Source: Parapusillimonas granuli
GTDB lineage: Bacteria > Pseudomonadota > Gammaproteobacteria > Burkholderiales > Burkholderiaceae_B
Direction of reading: 5' to 3'
Assembly (NCBI RefSeq): GCF_013416525.1
Contig: NZ_JACCEM010000012.1
Span: 41,078-105,077 of the forward strand
Length of the DNA: 64,000 nt
The notes beneath the pieces are model-generated. The model saw nothing but the letters and a program-made list of their open reading frames with translations, searched no databases and was not told the origin of the DNA. Each line of letters opens with the position of its first letter. Within the stretch, counting starts at the first letter, position 1. The translations under genes were made by a program, and so were the position numbers. Of the stretch, positions 54,038-62,759 are shown piece after piece.

Positions 54038-54955
54038 ATGGCCAGCAACTTCCTCTCTCGCGCCTACGACAGCGACATCTTCTACAGTTTCTCGCGGTCG
54101 CCGACGGCCATCATCTCGGCGGTGGTGGCCCTGGCGATCTTCATCGGCGCCGTCTTCGCGCCGCTGATCGCCCCGCACAACCCCTTCGACCTGGCCACCC
54201 TGGACCTGCTCGACGCCAACATCCCGCCCATCTGGAACCCGGAAGGCGACCCGCGCTTCATCCTGGGCACCGACGACCAGGGGCGCGACGTTCTGTCCGC
54301 CATCTTGTACGGCTCGCGCATTTCGCTGCTGGTGGGCTTCGCCTCCGTGATCTTCGCGCTGGTGCTGGGCGTGAGCCTGGGACTGATCAGCGGCTATGCG
54401 GGCGGCCGCGTCGACAGCGTCATCATGCGCATCGCCGACATACAGCTGTCTTTCCCCGCCATCTTGATCGCCCTCCTGATCGACGGCATCGCGCGGGGCC
54501 TGCTGCCGCGCGATTCGCACGACAGCCTGTCGCTGTACGTGCTGATCTTCGCCATCGGCATATCGGGCTGGGTGCAGTATGCCCGCACGGTGCGCGGCGC
54601 GACCATGGTCGAGCGCAACAAGGAATACGTGCAGGCGGCCCGGCTGATCGGCATGGGGCCGTTCCTGATCCTGCGCCGGCACGTGCTGCCCAACGTGCTG
54701 GGGCCGGTGCTGGTCATTGCCACCATCCACCTGGCCATCGCCATCATCACCGAGGCCACGCTTTCCTTCCTGGGCGTCGGCATCCCGCCCACCACGCCGT
54801 CGCTGGGCACGCTGATCCGCATCGGCAACAGCTATCTGTTCTCGGGCGACTGGTGGATCTCCATCTTCCCCGGTGTTGCGCTGGTGCTTCTGGCGCTGTC
54901 GGTCAACCTGCTGGGCGACTGGCTGCGCGACGCGCTCAACCCCAAGCTCCGCTGA
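54038..54955 (+). CDS. Dipeptide-type ABC transporter permease, DppC-like
   Basis: A 305-residue permease: N-terminal helix, FILGTDDQGRDVLSAILYGSRISLLVGF (the family signature), EAA-type loop EYVQAARLIGMGPFLILRRHVLPNVLGPVLVIATIHLAIAIITEATLSFLGVGIPPTTPSLG. It pairs with the DppB-like permease and is driven by the fused ATPase encoded nine bases downstream. Confidence 0.95.
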   Translation: MASNFLSRAYDSDIFYSFSRSPTAIISAVVALAIFIGAVFAPLIAPHNPFDLATLDLLDANIPPIWNPEGDPRFILGTDDQGRDVLSAILYGSRISLLVGFASVIFALVLGVSLGLISGYAGGRVDSVIMRIADIQLSFPAILIALLIDGIARGLLPRDSHDSLSLYVLIFAIGISGWVQYARTVRGATMVERNKEYVQAARLIGMGPFLILRRHVLPNVLGPVLVIATIHLAIAIITEATLSFLGVGIPPTTPSLGTLIRIGNSYLFSGDWWISIFPGVALVLLALSVNLLGDWLRDALNPKLR

Positions 54956-54964
54956 GACAATCGC

Positions 54965-56698
54965 ATGGCATTACTGGACATCAAGAACCTGCACATCGAG
55001 TTCGCCAGCCGGCGCGGCACGCTCAAGGCCATACAGGACGTCACGCTGGCGGTGGAAAAAGGGGAGATCCTGGGCGTCGTGGGCGAATCGGGCGCGGGCA
55101 AATCGACCATAGGCAACGCCGTCATCGGGTTGCTGGAATACCCGGGCCGCGTGACCGGCGGCGAGGTCTTCCTGAACGAGGAACGCATCGACAACCTGCC
55201 GCGCCCGGCGTTTCGCCGCGTGCGCGGCCGGCGCATCGGCATGATCTTCCAGGACCCGCTCACTTCGCTGGACCCGCTGCAAACCATAGAAAGCCAGTTG
55301 ACCGAGACCATGCAGGTGCACCTGCACCTGACGCACGACGAGGCCAGGCGGCGCGCCGTCCAGCTGCTCGAAAGCGTGGGCATAGACCAGCCCGAACTGC
55401 GCCTGCGGCAATACCCGCATCAGTTCTCGGGCGGCATGCGCCAGCGGGTGGTGATCGCGCTGGCGCTGTGCTGCGAACCAGAAGTCATCATCGCCGACGA
55501 ACCCACCACGGCGCTCGACGTCTCCATCCAGGCCCAGATCCTGGAACTGCTGCGCAACCTGTGCAAAGAGAAGCAGATGGGGATGATCCTGATCACGCAC
55601 GACATGGGCGTCATTGCGGAAATCACCGACCGCGTGGCGGTCCTGTACCGGGGCAAGCTGGTCGAGGAAGGCCCCACCCGCCAGGTCCTGGGCGCCCCCA
55701 GCCACCGGTACACCAAGAGCCTCATTTCGGCCGTGCCGCGCTCCGACATCAAGCTGCGGCGCTTCCCCATGGTGACCTACATCGAAGACGTGGCGGAAGC
55801 CGCCGTCACCGACGACCTGGACGCCGCCAAGGCCTGGATGAACCAGCAATACAACTATGAGCATGCCGGCGAAAAACCCCTGGTCGAAGTCCGGGACCTG
55901 GGCATGCGCTTCGTGCTGAAGGGCTCGCTCATCAAGAAGCACCGCATCGTCCTGGACGCCGTCCGCAACGTCAGCTTCTCGATCAAAGAAGGCGAAGTCT
56001 TCGGGCTGGTGGGCGAATCCGGCTCGGGCAAGTCGACCATCGCGCGGCTCATCTCCGGCCTGTACCAGGCCAGCAGCGGCTCGGTCATCTTCGACGGCGT
56101 CGACGTCACCCGGTCGAGCGACAAGGCCGTCCTGTCCAATTTCCGCAAGCAGATACAAATGGTCTTCCAGGACCCGTTCTCTTCGCTCAACCCCCGCATG
56201 CGGATCCTGGACATCGTGGCCGAACCCATCCGCTTCCACAAGCTGGCGTCCACCGAAGCCGAAACCCGGCGGATCGTCAGCGGCCTGCTGGACTACGTCG
56301 GGCTGGGCAAGCAGGCGCTCAGCCGCTTCCCGCATGAGTTCTCGGGCGGCCAGCGCCAGCGGATCTGCATCGCCCGGGCGCTCGCCACGCGGCCGCGCTT
56401 CCTGATCTGCGACGAACCCACCTCGGCGCTGGATGTCTCCATCCAGGCGCAGATCCTGAATCTGCTCAAGGACCTGCAGGAATCGCTGGGGCTGACCATT
56501 CTGTTCATCAGCCACGACCTGCCGGTCATCCGGCAAATGTGCGACCGGGTGGGCGTCATGCGCCATGGCGAGCTGCTGGAAGTCGCCGACACCGAAACCT
56601 TGTTCCAGGCGCCCCGGCACGAATACTCGCGCCATCTGCTCTCGCTCATGCCCACCCTCGATTACCTGTCGCGCGAAGGGCTGGAAGTGGAAGCCTGA
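54965..56698 (+). CDS. Fused dipeptide-type ABC transporter ATP-binding protein (DppD-DppF)
   Basis: A 577-residue double ATPase. Domain 1: Walker A GESGAGKST (residues 40-48), signature FSGGMRQRV, Walker B VIIADEPTTALD. Domain 2: Walker A GESGSGKST (350-358), signature FSGGQRQRI, Walker B FLICDEPTSALD. Each has the oligopeptide-type C-terminal extension (HRYTKSLISAVP and HEYSRHLLSLMP). In other systems these are two genes; fusion (as in YejF/GsiA) ensures one of each. Last gene of the importer operon. Confidence 0.95.
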   Translation: MALLDIKNLHIEFASRRGTLKAIQDVTLAVEKGEILGVVGESGAGKSTIGNAVIGLLEYPGRVTGGEVFLNEERIDNLPRPAFRRVRGRRIGMIFQDPLTSLDPLQTIESQLTETMQVHLHLTHDEARRRAVQLLESVGIDQPELRLRQYPHQFSGGMRQRVVIALALCCEPEVIIADEPTTALDVSIQAQILELLRNLCKEKQMGMILITHDMGVIAEITDRVAVLYRGKLVEEGPTRQVLGAPSHRYTKSLISAVPRSDIKLRRFPMVTYIEDVAEAAVTDDLDAAKAWMNQQYNYEHAGEKPLVEVRDLGMRFVLKGSLIKKHRIVLDAVRNVSFSIKEGEVFGLVGESGSGKSTIARLISGLYQASSGSVIFDGVDVTRSSDKAVLSNFRKQIQMVFQDPFSSLNPRMRILDIVAEPIRFHKLASTEAETRRIVSGLLDYVGLGKQALSRFPHEFSGGQRQRICIARALATRPRFLICDEPTSALDVSIQAQILNLLKDLQESLGLTILFISHDLPVIRQMCDRVGVMRHGELLEVADTETLFQAPRHEYSRHLLSLMPTLDYLSREGLEVEA

Positions 56699-56851
56699 CC
56701 GGCGGGCGGAACGCTTCACATTTGTTTAACACCCGGAAACGAAAATCGCGAATTGACGCTGGACGCGCCTGCCTTCCGTCCCTATGATGGCGAATGAATC
56801 GCAGTCAAGCGCCGATTCGTTCGCCAGACTCTCTCATAAGGAAAGAAAAAC

Positions 56852-57100
56852 ATGGGCATCATCAGCATGATCATCGTCGGTTTCATCGTGGGCCTGCTGG
56901 CCCGGGCGCTCATGCCCGGCGACCAGAAGCTGGGCATCATCATGACCATCATCCTGGGCATCGTCGGCTCCATCGTCGCCGGCTACCTGGGCGGCGCGCT
57001 TGGCTTCTATGAACCCGGCGAAGGCGCGGGCTGGATCGGCTCCATCGTCGGCGCGATCATCGTGCTGTTCGTCGTTGGCCTCATCGCCAAAAAACGCTAG
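56852..57100 (+). CDS. GlsB/YeaQ/YmgE family membrane protein
   Basis: An 82-residue, three-helix Gly-rich membrane protein (MIIVGFIVGLLARALMPGDQKLGIIMTIILGIVGSIVAGYLG, WIGSIVGAIIVLFVVGLI). Called transglycosylase-associated, but no catalytic function is shown for the family; members are often stress-induced. AAGGAAAG precedes the ATG. It is monocistronic, with a strong terminator at 57109-57142. Confidence 0.92.
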   Translation: MGIISMIIVGFIVGLLARALMPGDQKLGIIMTIILGIVGSIVAGYLGGALGFYEPGEGAGWIGSIVGAIIVLFVVGLIAKKR

Positions 57101-57108
57101 TTTCAACG

Positions 57109-57142
57109 GGCCGGACCCCGTGCGGGGTCCGGCCTTGATTTT
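57109..57142 (+). terminator. Rho-independent terminator after the YeaQ-type gene
   Basis: GGCCGGACCCC (57109-57119) pairs with GGGGTCCGGCC (57124-57134), an 11-bp GC-rich stem with a four-base GTGC loop, followed by TTGATTTT. It lies eight bases after the stop codon. Confidence 0.85.
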
Positions 57143-57171
57143 GTGGGGTTCGGCCCCATGATCCCAAGCAT

Positions 57172-57540
57172 ATGGACACCACCCGCTACCAGAAACTATT
57201 CACGCAGCAGGGGTTCTGGCGCAAGCTCGGGCCCCGGGCGCGTTCCCTCGGCCGCGAAACGCTGGAAAAGGCCTTGTATCTGTATTACGCCGTCCAGAGC
57301 CCGCTCACGCCGAAATGGGCCAAGCGCGTCATCTATGGCGCACTGGGCTATTTCATCCTTCCGCTGGACGCCATCCCCGACCTGGCGCCGCTGGTGGGCT
57401 ACACCGACGACCTCAGCGTCATGGCCGCCGCCCTGGCCACCGTCGCCTTCTACATCACGCCCGACGTAAAAGCCCAGGCGCAGGAAAAGCTCGGCCAGTG
57501 GTTCAAAACGCCTGCGACTCCCGCCTATACGGATGCCTGA
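57172..57540 (+). CDS. YkvA family (DUF1232) membrane protein
   Basis: A 122-residue protein with the DUF1232 core KRVIYGALGYFILPLDAIPDLAPLVGYTDDLSVMAAALATV, two likely helices around a conserved PxDxIPD and D-D pair. The family has no established biochemical role. It overlaps the next gene by eight bases and so appears to belong to a three-gene unit with DUF2868 and a GTPase. Confidence 0.88.
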   Translation: MDTTRYQKLFTQQGFWRKLGPRARSLGRETLEKALYLYYAVQSPLTPKWAKRVIYGALGYFILPLDAIPDLAPLVGYTDDLSVMAAALATVAFYITPDVKAQAQEKLGQWFKTPATPAYTDA

Positions 57541-58993
57541 AACCCAGGGCAAAGCCGTCGAGGACGGGTTCAAGGCGCATTGGCTGGCCGAAACCCTGCG
57601 CCTGCGCGAAGCCCTGTGGGGCCCCTTGGACGACGCCAGTGAAAGCCGCCGGGCGCGCGCGGAAGGCCGGGGCTTCGCCCAGCGGCTGCTCCTGCGCGCG
57701 CGCTACCTCGCCGAACGCGAAAAGCTCGACCAGGTCGTGGGCAAGTGGGCCGGCGCATCGCGCGCGGCTTTGCTGGGGCTGCTCGCCATGGGCCTGCTGG
57801 CCGGCGTCGGCGCGGCGCTGGGCGCCCTGGGCGACGGCGGCCGTTCGGTCAACGTCCTGCTCGCCCTGGTCGCCCTGCTGGGCGTGAACGCGCTGGCCTA
57901 TCTGTTCTGGCTCAGCAGCTTCCTGATCCGCTCCGACCACGCCGGTTCCTGGCTGGGCGAGTCCTGGCTATGGCTGACGCGCAAGCTGGCGCGCGGGCCC
58001 GACGCGGCGCTCGCGCCCCGCGCCCTGGCGGAACTGCTCAGCCGGCAAGGCGCCCTGCGCTGGCTGCTGGGCGCCGTCAGCCATGCCGTCTGGACCATGG
58101 CCTTCATCGGGGCGCTGGCCGGCATGCTGGCGATCCTGTCCGCACGCCGCTACAGCTTCAACTGGGAAACCACGCTGCTGTCGCCCGACGCCTTCGTCTG
58201 GCTCGTGTCCGCGCTGGGCCGGCTGCCCGCGCTACTGGGCTTTCCCGTGCCGCCCGACGCGGTCGTCCGGGCCAGCGACGGCCTGCAGGCGCTGCCCGAA
58301 AGCGCCATGGCGCTCTGGTCGGGATGGCTGATCGGCTGCGTGGCCGTCTATGGCCTGCTACCGCGCCTGGCCGGGCTGGGTGCCAGCCTTTACGCGGCGC
58401 GCCGGCGCCTGCGCGGCCTGGCCGTCGACACCACGCTGCCGGGCTACGCCGAACTGCGCGACCGCCTGGACCCGTCCAGCGAAACGACGGGCGTGGACAG
58501 CGCCGCCACGGACGGCTACCAGTCCATTGTCCAGCCGCTGGATGCCGGTTCCCGCCAGACCGTCCAGCTGGCCGTCCTGGGCATCGAACTGCCCACCGAC
58601 GTCGCCTGGCCGCCCGCCGCGCTGCCGGACGGCGTGAGCGACCTGGGCGTCATCGACAGCCGGTCGCAGCGCCACCAGATTCTCGACCGCCTGCAGCACC
58701 ATGCCGCCAGGCGCCTGCTGCTGGTCTGCGATGCCAGCCAGACGCCCGACCGGGGCACCATCGCGCTGCTGTCGGAGCTCGGCAGCCTGGCGCAGCAGAC
58801 ACATGTCGCACTGGTCAGCCCGGCGCAGGCCGGCGAGCGCTCCCAGGCCCGGGCCGCGGCCTGGCGGGAAAAGCTGCTGCGGGCGGGCTTCGCGCCGGAG
58901 GCGATGCACGACGGCCTTTCAGGCGGCCTGGGCTGGCTTGAGCCACCCGGCGGCCATGACGTTTCCGCGGATCTCGCCCATGCCCAGCCCTGA
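57533..58993 (+). CDS. DUF2868 membrane protein
   Basis: A 486-residue protein: an N-terminal cytoplasmic part (HWLAETLRLREALWG), four or so membrane helices between about residues 75 and 300, and a C-terminal soluble domain containing LLLVCDASQTPDRGTIALLSEL that resembles a GTPase-partner fold. DUF2868 genes are regularly adjacent to DUF3482 GTPases. It overlaps YkvA by eight bases and the GTPase by 14 bases. The function is unknown. Confidence 0.85.
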   Translation: MPETQGKAVEDGFKAHWLAETLRLREALWGPLDDASESRRARAEGRGFAQRLLLRARYLAEREKLDQVVGKWAGASRAALLGLLAMGLLAGVGAALGALGDGGRSVNVLLALVALLGVNALAYLFWLSSFLIRSDHAGSWLGESWLWLTRKLARGPDAALAPRALAELLSRQGALRWLLGAVSHAVWTMAFIGALAGMLAILSARRYSFNWETTLLSPDAFVWLVSALGRLPALLGFPVPPDAVVRASDGLQALPESAMALWSGWLIGCVAVYGLLPRLAGLGASLYAARRRLRGLAVDTTLPGYAELRDRLDPSSETTGVDSAATDGYQSIVQPLDAGSRQTVQLAVLGIELPTDVAWPPAALPDGVSDLGVIDSRSQRHQILDRLQHHAARRLLLVCDASQTPDRGTIALLSELGSLAQQTHVALVSPAQAGERSQARAAAWREKLLRAGFAPEAMHDGLSGGLGWLEPPGGHDVSADLAHAQP

Positions 58994-60383
58994 CACCCCT
59001 CTGCGCCTGGCGGTGGTCGGCCACACCAACACCGGCAAGACCTCGCTGCTGCGCACCCTGACCCGCAACCCCGGATTCGGGCAGGTCGAAGACAGCCCGG
59101 GCACGACGCGGCACGTCGAAGGCGCCCGCCTGCTGGTCGACGGCGCGGTGGCGGTCGAGCTCTACGACACGCCCGGCCTGGAGGACGGCATGGCGCTGCT
59201 GGACTACCTCGACCAGATCGCTCCGCCCGGCCTGCGCCTCGACGGCCCGGAACGGATACGGCGCTTCCTGCAAAGCCCGGAAAGCCAGCGGCGCTTCGAA
59301 CAGGAGGCGCGGGTATTGCGCAAGCTGCTGGAGTGCGACGCGGGCCTGTATGTGGTCGACGTGCGGGACCCGGTCCTGGGCAAGCACAAGGACGAGCTCG
59401 CCCTGCTCGCCGGCTGCGGCCGCCCCTTGCTGCCCGTCCTGAATTTCACGCACAGCCCCGACCAGCGCCTGGGCGCCTGGCGCGAAGCGCTGTCGCGCCT
59501 GGGGCTGCACGCCATCGTCGAGTTCGATACGATCGCGCCGGCGCTGGACGGGGAAACCCAGCTGTACGACAAGCTGGCGCTGCTGATGGACCAGCACGCC
59601 GGGCGCCTGCAGGCGCTGAGGGAGGACGTGGTCGCCCAGCGCCGGATCCGCCACGCGGACGCCTTGCGCATGATCGCGGAGCTGCTGATCGACGCGGCGT
59701 CCTTGCGGGTCAGCGCCGAGCCGGACGACGCTTCGCTCAAGGCGGCGACCCAGGCACTGCGGCAGCGGATCCGCGAGCGCGAGAACGACTGCGTGCAGGC
59801 GCTGCTGAAACGCTATAACTTCCGCAGCCGCGACTTCCCCGCGCACACCCTGCCGCTGCAGGGCGAAAGATGGGGCATGGACCTGTTCCACCCCCAGGCC
59901 CTGAAAGACATGGGCATCCACGTCGGCAAGGGCATGGCGGCGGGCGCGATGGCGGGCGCCACGCTGGACGTCTTCATGGCGGGCATCAGCCTGGGCGCCG
60001 CCACCGTCATCGGCGCGGCGGCCGGCGGCCTGTGGCAGGGAGCGGACAAACTCGGCAAACGGCTGCTCGGGCGGCTGAAGGGCTACCAGGAATTGAGCGT
60101 CGACGACGCCGTCCTGCGCCTGCTGGCCTTGCGGCAGCTGGGCCTGCTGCAATCCCTGGAACGCCGCGGCCACGCGGCCCAGGCGCCCATCGAACTGCAG
60201 GACATCCCGGCCATGGACGCCTGGCGGGAAGGATCGCTGCCCGATGAGCTGAAGGAAGCGCGCAGCCGGCCGCAGTGGTCGACGCTGGCGGACGACTACC
60301 AGGCCGACGGCAGGCGCCACCAGGTCCTGCGGGCATTGGCCGAGCACTTGGGGGCGGATTCCATGCGGGACGCGGCCTCTTAG
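58980..60383 (+). CDS. DUF3482 Era-like GTPase
   Basis: A 467-residue protein: an N-terminal TrmE/Era-type GTPase domain with P-loop GHTNTGKTS (residues 14-22), a switch SPGTTRHVEG, G3 DTPGLEDG and the DVRDPVLGKHKDEL region, and a C-terminal DUF3482 part with a Gly/Ala-rich hydrophobic stretch (GKGMAAGAMAGATLDVFMAGISLGAATVIGAAAGG). The latter suggests membrane insertion or attachment. ATG 58980 lies inside the DUF2868 gene. The role is unknown; membrane-associated GTPase is an inference. Confidence 0.88.
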   Translation: MPSPDTPLRLAVVGHTNTGKTSLLRTLTRNPGFGQVEDSPGTTRHVEGARLLVDGAVAVELYDTPGLEDGMALLDYLDQIAPPGLRLDGPERIRRFLQSPESQRRFEQEARVLRKLLECDAGLYVVDVRDPVLGKHKDELALLAGCGRPLLPVLNFTHSPDQRLGAWREALSRLGLHAIVEFDTIAPALDGETQLYDKLALLMDQHAGRLQALREDVVAQRRIRHADALRMIAELLIDAASLRVSAEPDDASLKAATQALRQRIRERENDCVQALLKRYNFRSRDFPAHTLPLQGERWGMDLFHPQALKDMGIHVGKGMAAGAMAGATLDVFMAGISLGAATVIGAAAGGLWQGADKLGKRLLGRLKGYQELSVDDAVLRLLALRQLGLLQSLERRGHAAQAPIELQDIPAMDAWREGSLPDELKEARSRPQWSTLADDYQADGRRHQVLRALAEHLGADSMRDAAS

Positions 60384-60424
60384 AGCCACCAGCGTCAAAA
60401 GGCCGGCGGCATTGGCCGGAGCCC

Positions 60425-60928
60425 CTACAGCAATACCGGCTCGTCCGGCAAGTCGTTGACGTGGCCGGCGCCGCTGGGCAGCGGCGCCGAGCGGGTCTTC
60501 AGGATGGCCTCGATGTCGTCCACCGCCGCCAGGATGCCCGCCGCGTACTGCTTTTCGCGCAGCGCCGCCTGCAGGCGCTCGCATACCTGGGCCCACAAAT
60601 CGTCCGGCGCGGCGATGCCGCGGTCGGCGATGATTTCTATGTGATGCCGGTCCAGCGCCAGATACAGCAGCACCCCGGTATTCAAGGGCGTGTCCCAGAC
60701 CCGCAGGCGTCCGAAGACTTCCAGGGCCCGCTGTTCGCTGCCGGAGACGTGGGCGGGCGTCACCGCCTCGACCGCAACGACCAGCTCGCCGGTGTGGTCC
60801 CGTTCGCTTTGCCGGATCCGCTCGGCGATCTGCGCGAGCGTCTCGTGGCTGAAATGCTTGCGCCGCAGCCACTGCCCTTCCAGCCCGGCCCAGCCGGTGA
60901 ATTCCTTCCAGATGCCTTTGCGACGCAC
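60425..60928 (-). CDS. TPM-domain protein (without signal peptide)
   Basis: A 167-residue TPM (TLP18.3/Psb32/MOLO-1) domain: HFSHETLAQIAERIRQSERDHTGELVVAVEA, NTGVLLYLALDRHHIEIIADRGI, AGILAAVDDIEAIL. There is no evident signal peptide or membrane helix, in contrast to the larger TPM protein encoded just upstream. Last gene of the lemA-TPM-TPM run. Confidence 0.85.
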   Translation of the reverse strand: MRRKGIWKEFTGWAGLEGQWLRRKHFSHETLAQIAERIRQSERDHTGELVVAVEAVTPAHVSGSEQRALEVFGRLRVWDTPLNTGVLLYLALDRHHIEIIADRGIAAPDDLWAQVCERLQAALREKQYAAGILAAVDDIEAILKTRSAPLPSGAGHVNDLPDEPVLL

Positions 60929-60946
60929 TGCCGTCCCCTTTTCCGC

Positions 60947-61882
60947 CTACCAGCTGCCCGAAGCGCCGCCGCCCCCGCTGCCGCCTCCGCCGCCACCACC
61001 GAAGCCGCCCCCTCCGCCGAAACCGCCGCCGCCGAAACCGCCGCCGAAACCGCCTCCGAATCCGCCCAGGGCGCCACCGCGGCGGGATGCGCGACCCAGG
61101 CTGCCCCTGCCGCCGGCGCCGAGCTTGCGCCCGATGCGGCTGAGCAGGAAGGCGACCAGGCCGCCCAGGATGCCGATGGGCACGCTGCCGAAGATCAGGC
61201 CCACGAAGAAACCGACGGCCAGGGCCGCGAAGCCGGCCGGCATGAAGAAGCTCATGAGGGCGAGCGGCAGCAGCATGACCGTGGCGTCCCCTTCGCCCTC
61301 ATCGCCGCCCGAGCTCGACCCGGCGGGCGGCGGGGGCAGCGCCTCGCCGTCGACCAGGGCGATCAGGCTGTCCACGCCCGCCACGATGCCGGCGGCATAA
61401 TCGCCCTGCCGGAAATGCGGGGTGACCCGTTCCCGGATGATGCGCCCCGCCAGCAGATCGGGCACGGCTCCTTCCAGGCCGTATCCGACCTCGATGCGCA
61501 GACGGCGGTCTTCCTTCGCCACCAGGAAGAGGATGCCGTCGTCCACCCGGGCGCGGCCAATGCGCCATTGGTCGAAAACGCGCCTGGCGTAGCTTTCTAT
61601 GGTGTCGTCTCCCGTGGTGGCGACCACCAGCACCGCCAGCTGGGCGCCTTTGCGCTTTTCCAGATCGGCCAGCTTCCGCTCCAGATGCGAGCGCGTGTTG
61701 GAATCCAGCGTGCCGGTCTGGTCGGTGACCCAGCTTTTGAGTTCGGGCACGGCGACCGGCGCCGCCCGCAGGGGCAGGGACAGCAGCAGCGCCAGAACGG
61801 CCAGCCAGAGCAGCGGCAGGCGATGCCGGCGGGCCGGCGCGGGCGCGCGGGCGAACCCGGATGGGTGGATGATGCCGTTCAT
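60947..61882 (-). CDS. YgcG family TPM-domain protein with membrane segments and Gly-rich tail
   Basis: A 311-residue protein: hydrophobic signal (LPLLWLAVLALLLSLPLRAAPVAVPEL), an extracytoplasmic TPM domain (SWVTDQTGTLDSNTRSHLERKLADLEKRKGAQLAVLVVATTGDD, DDGILFLVAKEDRRLRIEVGYGLEGAVPD), about two C-terminal membrane helices and a Gly/Ser tail (GGFGGGFGGGGFGGGGG). Such proteins pair with LemA across bacteria; the role is thought to lie in envelope homeostasis but is not settled. Confidence 0.9.
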   Translation of the reverse strand: MNGIIHPSGFARAPAPARRHRLPLLWLAVLALLLSLPLRAAPVAVPELKSWVTDQTGTLDSNTRSHLERKLADLEKRKGAQLAVLVVATTGDDTIESYARRVFDQWRIGRARVDDGILFLVAKEDRRLRIEVGYGLEGAVPDLLAGRIIRERVTPHFRQGDYAAGIVAGVDSLIALVDGEALPPPPAGSSSGGDEGEGDATVMLLPLALMSFFMPAGFAALAVGFFVGLIFGSVPIGILGGLVAFLLSRIGRKLGAGGRGSLGRASRRGGALGGFGGGFGGGFGGGGFGGGGGFGGGGGGGSGGGGASGSW

Positions 61883-61907
61883 TCAGCCTCCGTGACCGCG
61901 CAGGGCC

Positions 61908-62531
61908 TCAGGGCTTGGCCGGCGCGGGCGCAGGCGCGGTGAACTTGACTTCCGGACGCTTGGTGATTTCGTCCTGCTTGGAGACGCCGTAGTTCTCGAT
62001 GGTGCGGTAGCCGAAGATCTTGGCCGTGATCAGCGTGGGAAACTGACGCACGATCAGGTTGTATTCCTGCACCGCCTGCACGTAGCGCCCGCGCTCGGTG
62101 GCGATACGGTTCTCGGTGCCCTCGAGCTGGGTCATGAGGTCGCGGAAGAGCCCGTCGCTCTTGAGCTGGGGGTAGTTCTCGGACACCGCGATCAGGCGCG
62201 ACAAGGCCGAGGACAGCTGGCCTTGCGCCTGGGCGAAGCGCGCCATGAGCTCCGGGTTGTCCAGGTCGTTGACGCTGACCTGTATGGAACCGACTTTGGA
62301 CCGCGCCTCGGCCACCTGCGTCAGGATGGCGCGTTCATTGACCATGTAGGCATCGACGGCGCTCACCAGCTGCGGGACCAGGTCGGCGCGGCGCTCGTAC
62401 TGGTTCAGCGTCTGCGACCACGTGGTCTTCACCTGTTCATCCAGGCGCTGGATTTCGTTGTAGCCGCAACCCGTCAGGAAGACGGAAAGCAGCGGCAGCA
62501 CTAGGATCAGGAAGGCGCGCTTGAGCATCAT
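61908..62531 (-). CDS. lemA: LemA family lipoprotein
   Basis: A 207-residue LemA: N-terminal lipobox FLTGC (Cys22), then YNEIQRLDEQVKTTWSQTLNQYERRADLVPQLVSAVDAYMVNERAIL, long coiled helices and SENYPQLKSDGLFRDLMTQLEGTENRIATERGRYVQAVQEYN, the conserved family core. The C-terminus is Ala/Pro-rich. First gene of the LemA-TPM-TPM run (25-base gap to YgcG), divergent from the DEAD-box helicase gene. Confidence 0.92.
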   Translation of the reverse strand: MMLKRAFLILVLPLLSVFLTGCGYNEIQRLDEQVKTTWSQTLNQYERRADLVPQLVSAVDAYMVNERAILTQVAEARSKVGSIQVSVNDLDNPELMARFAQAQGQLSSALSRLIAVSENYPQLKSDGLFRDLMTQLEGTENRIATERGRYVQAVQEYNLIVRQFPTLITAKIFGYRTIENYGVSKQDEITKRPEVKFTAPAPAPAKP

Positions 62532-62640
62532 GGAAAAGACCCGGATACGGAACCAGGCGAATTACAACAGTTTGCGCGGCGCTTGCCAATACATCTTGCA
62601 CATCTTGACAAATAGTTCGCATGCGCCCGGGCAACTACGC

Positions 62641-62752
62641 TACAATGGCGAATTACCCGCCTGCCAGTCGGCGGTATTGCAAGCCAACACAACTTTTTTA
62701 TCGTCTGCCTAGATTGGTGTCTCTCAACTCGAGCGATAGGCTGTCGCTGGAG
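62641..62752 (+). promoter_or_regulatory. Candidate promoter and leader of the DEAD-box helicase gene
   Basis: TACAAT (62641-62646) is a good -10 box. TTCGCA (62616-62621) is a possible -35 at a 19-base spacer. The leader would be about 105 bases, with a poly-T tract (62694-62700) and GGAG (62749-62752) as ribosome-binding site seven bases before TTG 62760. Long leaders are common for cold-inducible RhlE/CsdA-type helicases. The promoter is inferred from motif matches. Confidence 0.4.
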
Positions 62753-62759
62753 CAAATTC

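Noticed and set aside
56753..56788. TTGACG...TATGAT promoter for the YeaQ-type gene
   Set aside because: The spacer is 24 bases, too long for a sigma70 promoter; another sigma factor may be used, but I see no clear consensus.
62605..62646. Perfect TTGACA (62605-62610) as -35 of the helicase promoter
   Set aside because: The spacing to TACAAT is 30 bases, far outside the usable 15-19 base range, and no other -10 lies at proper distance.
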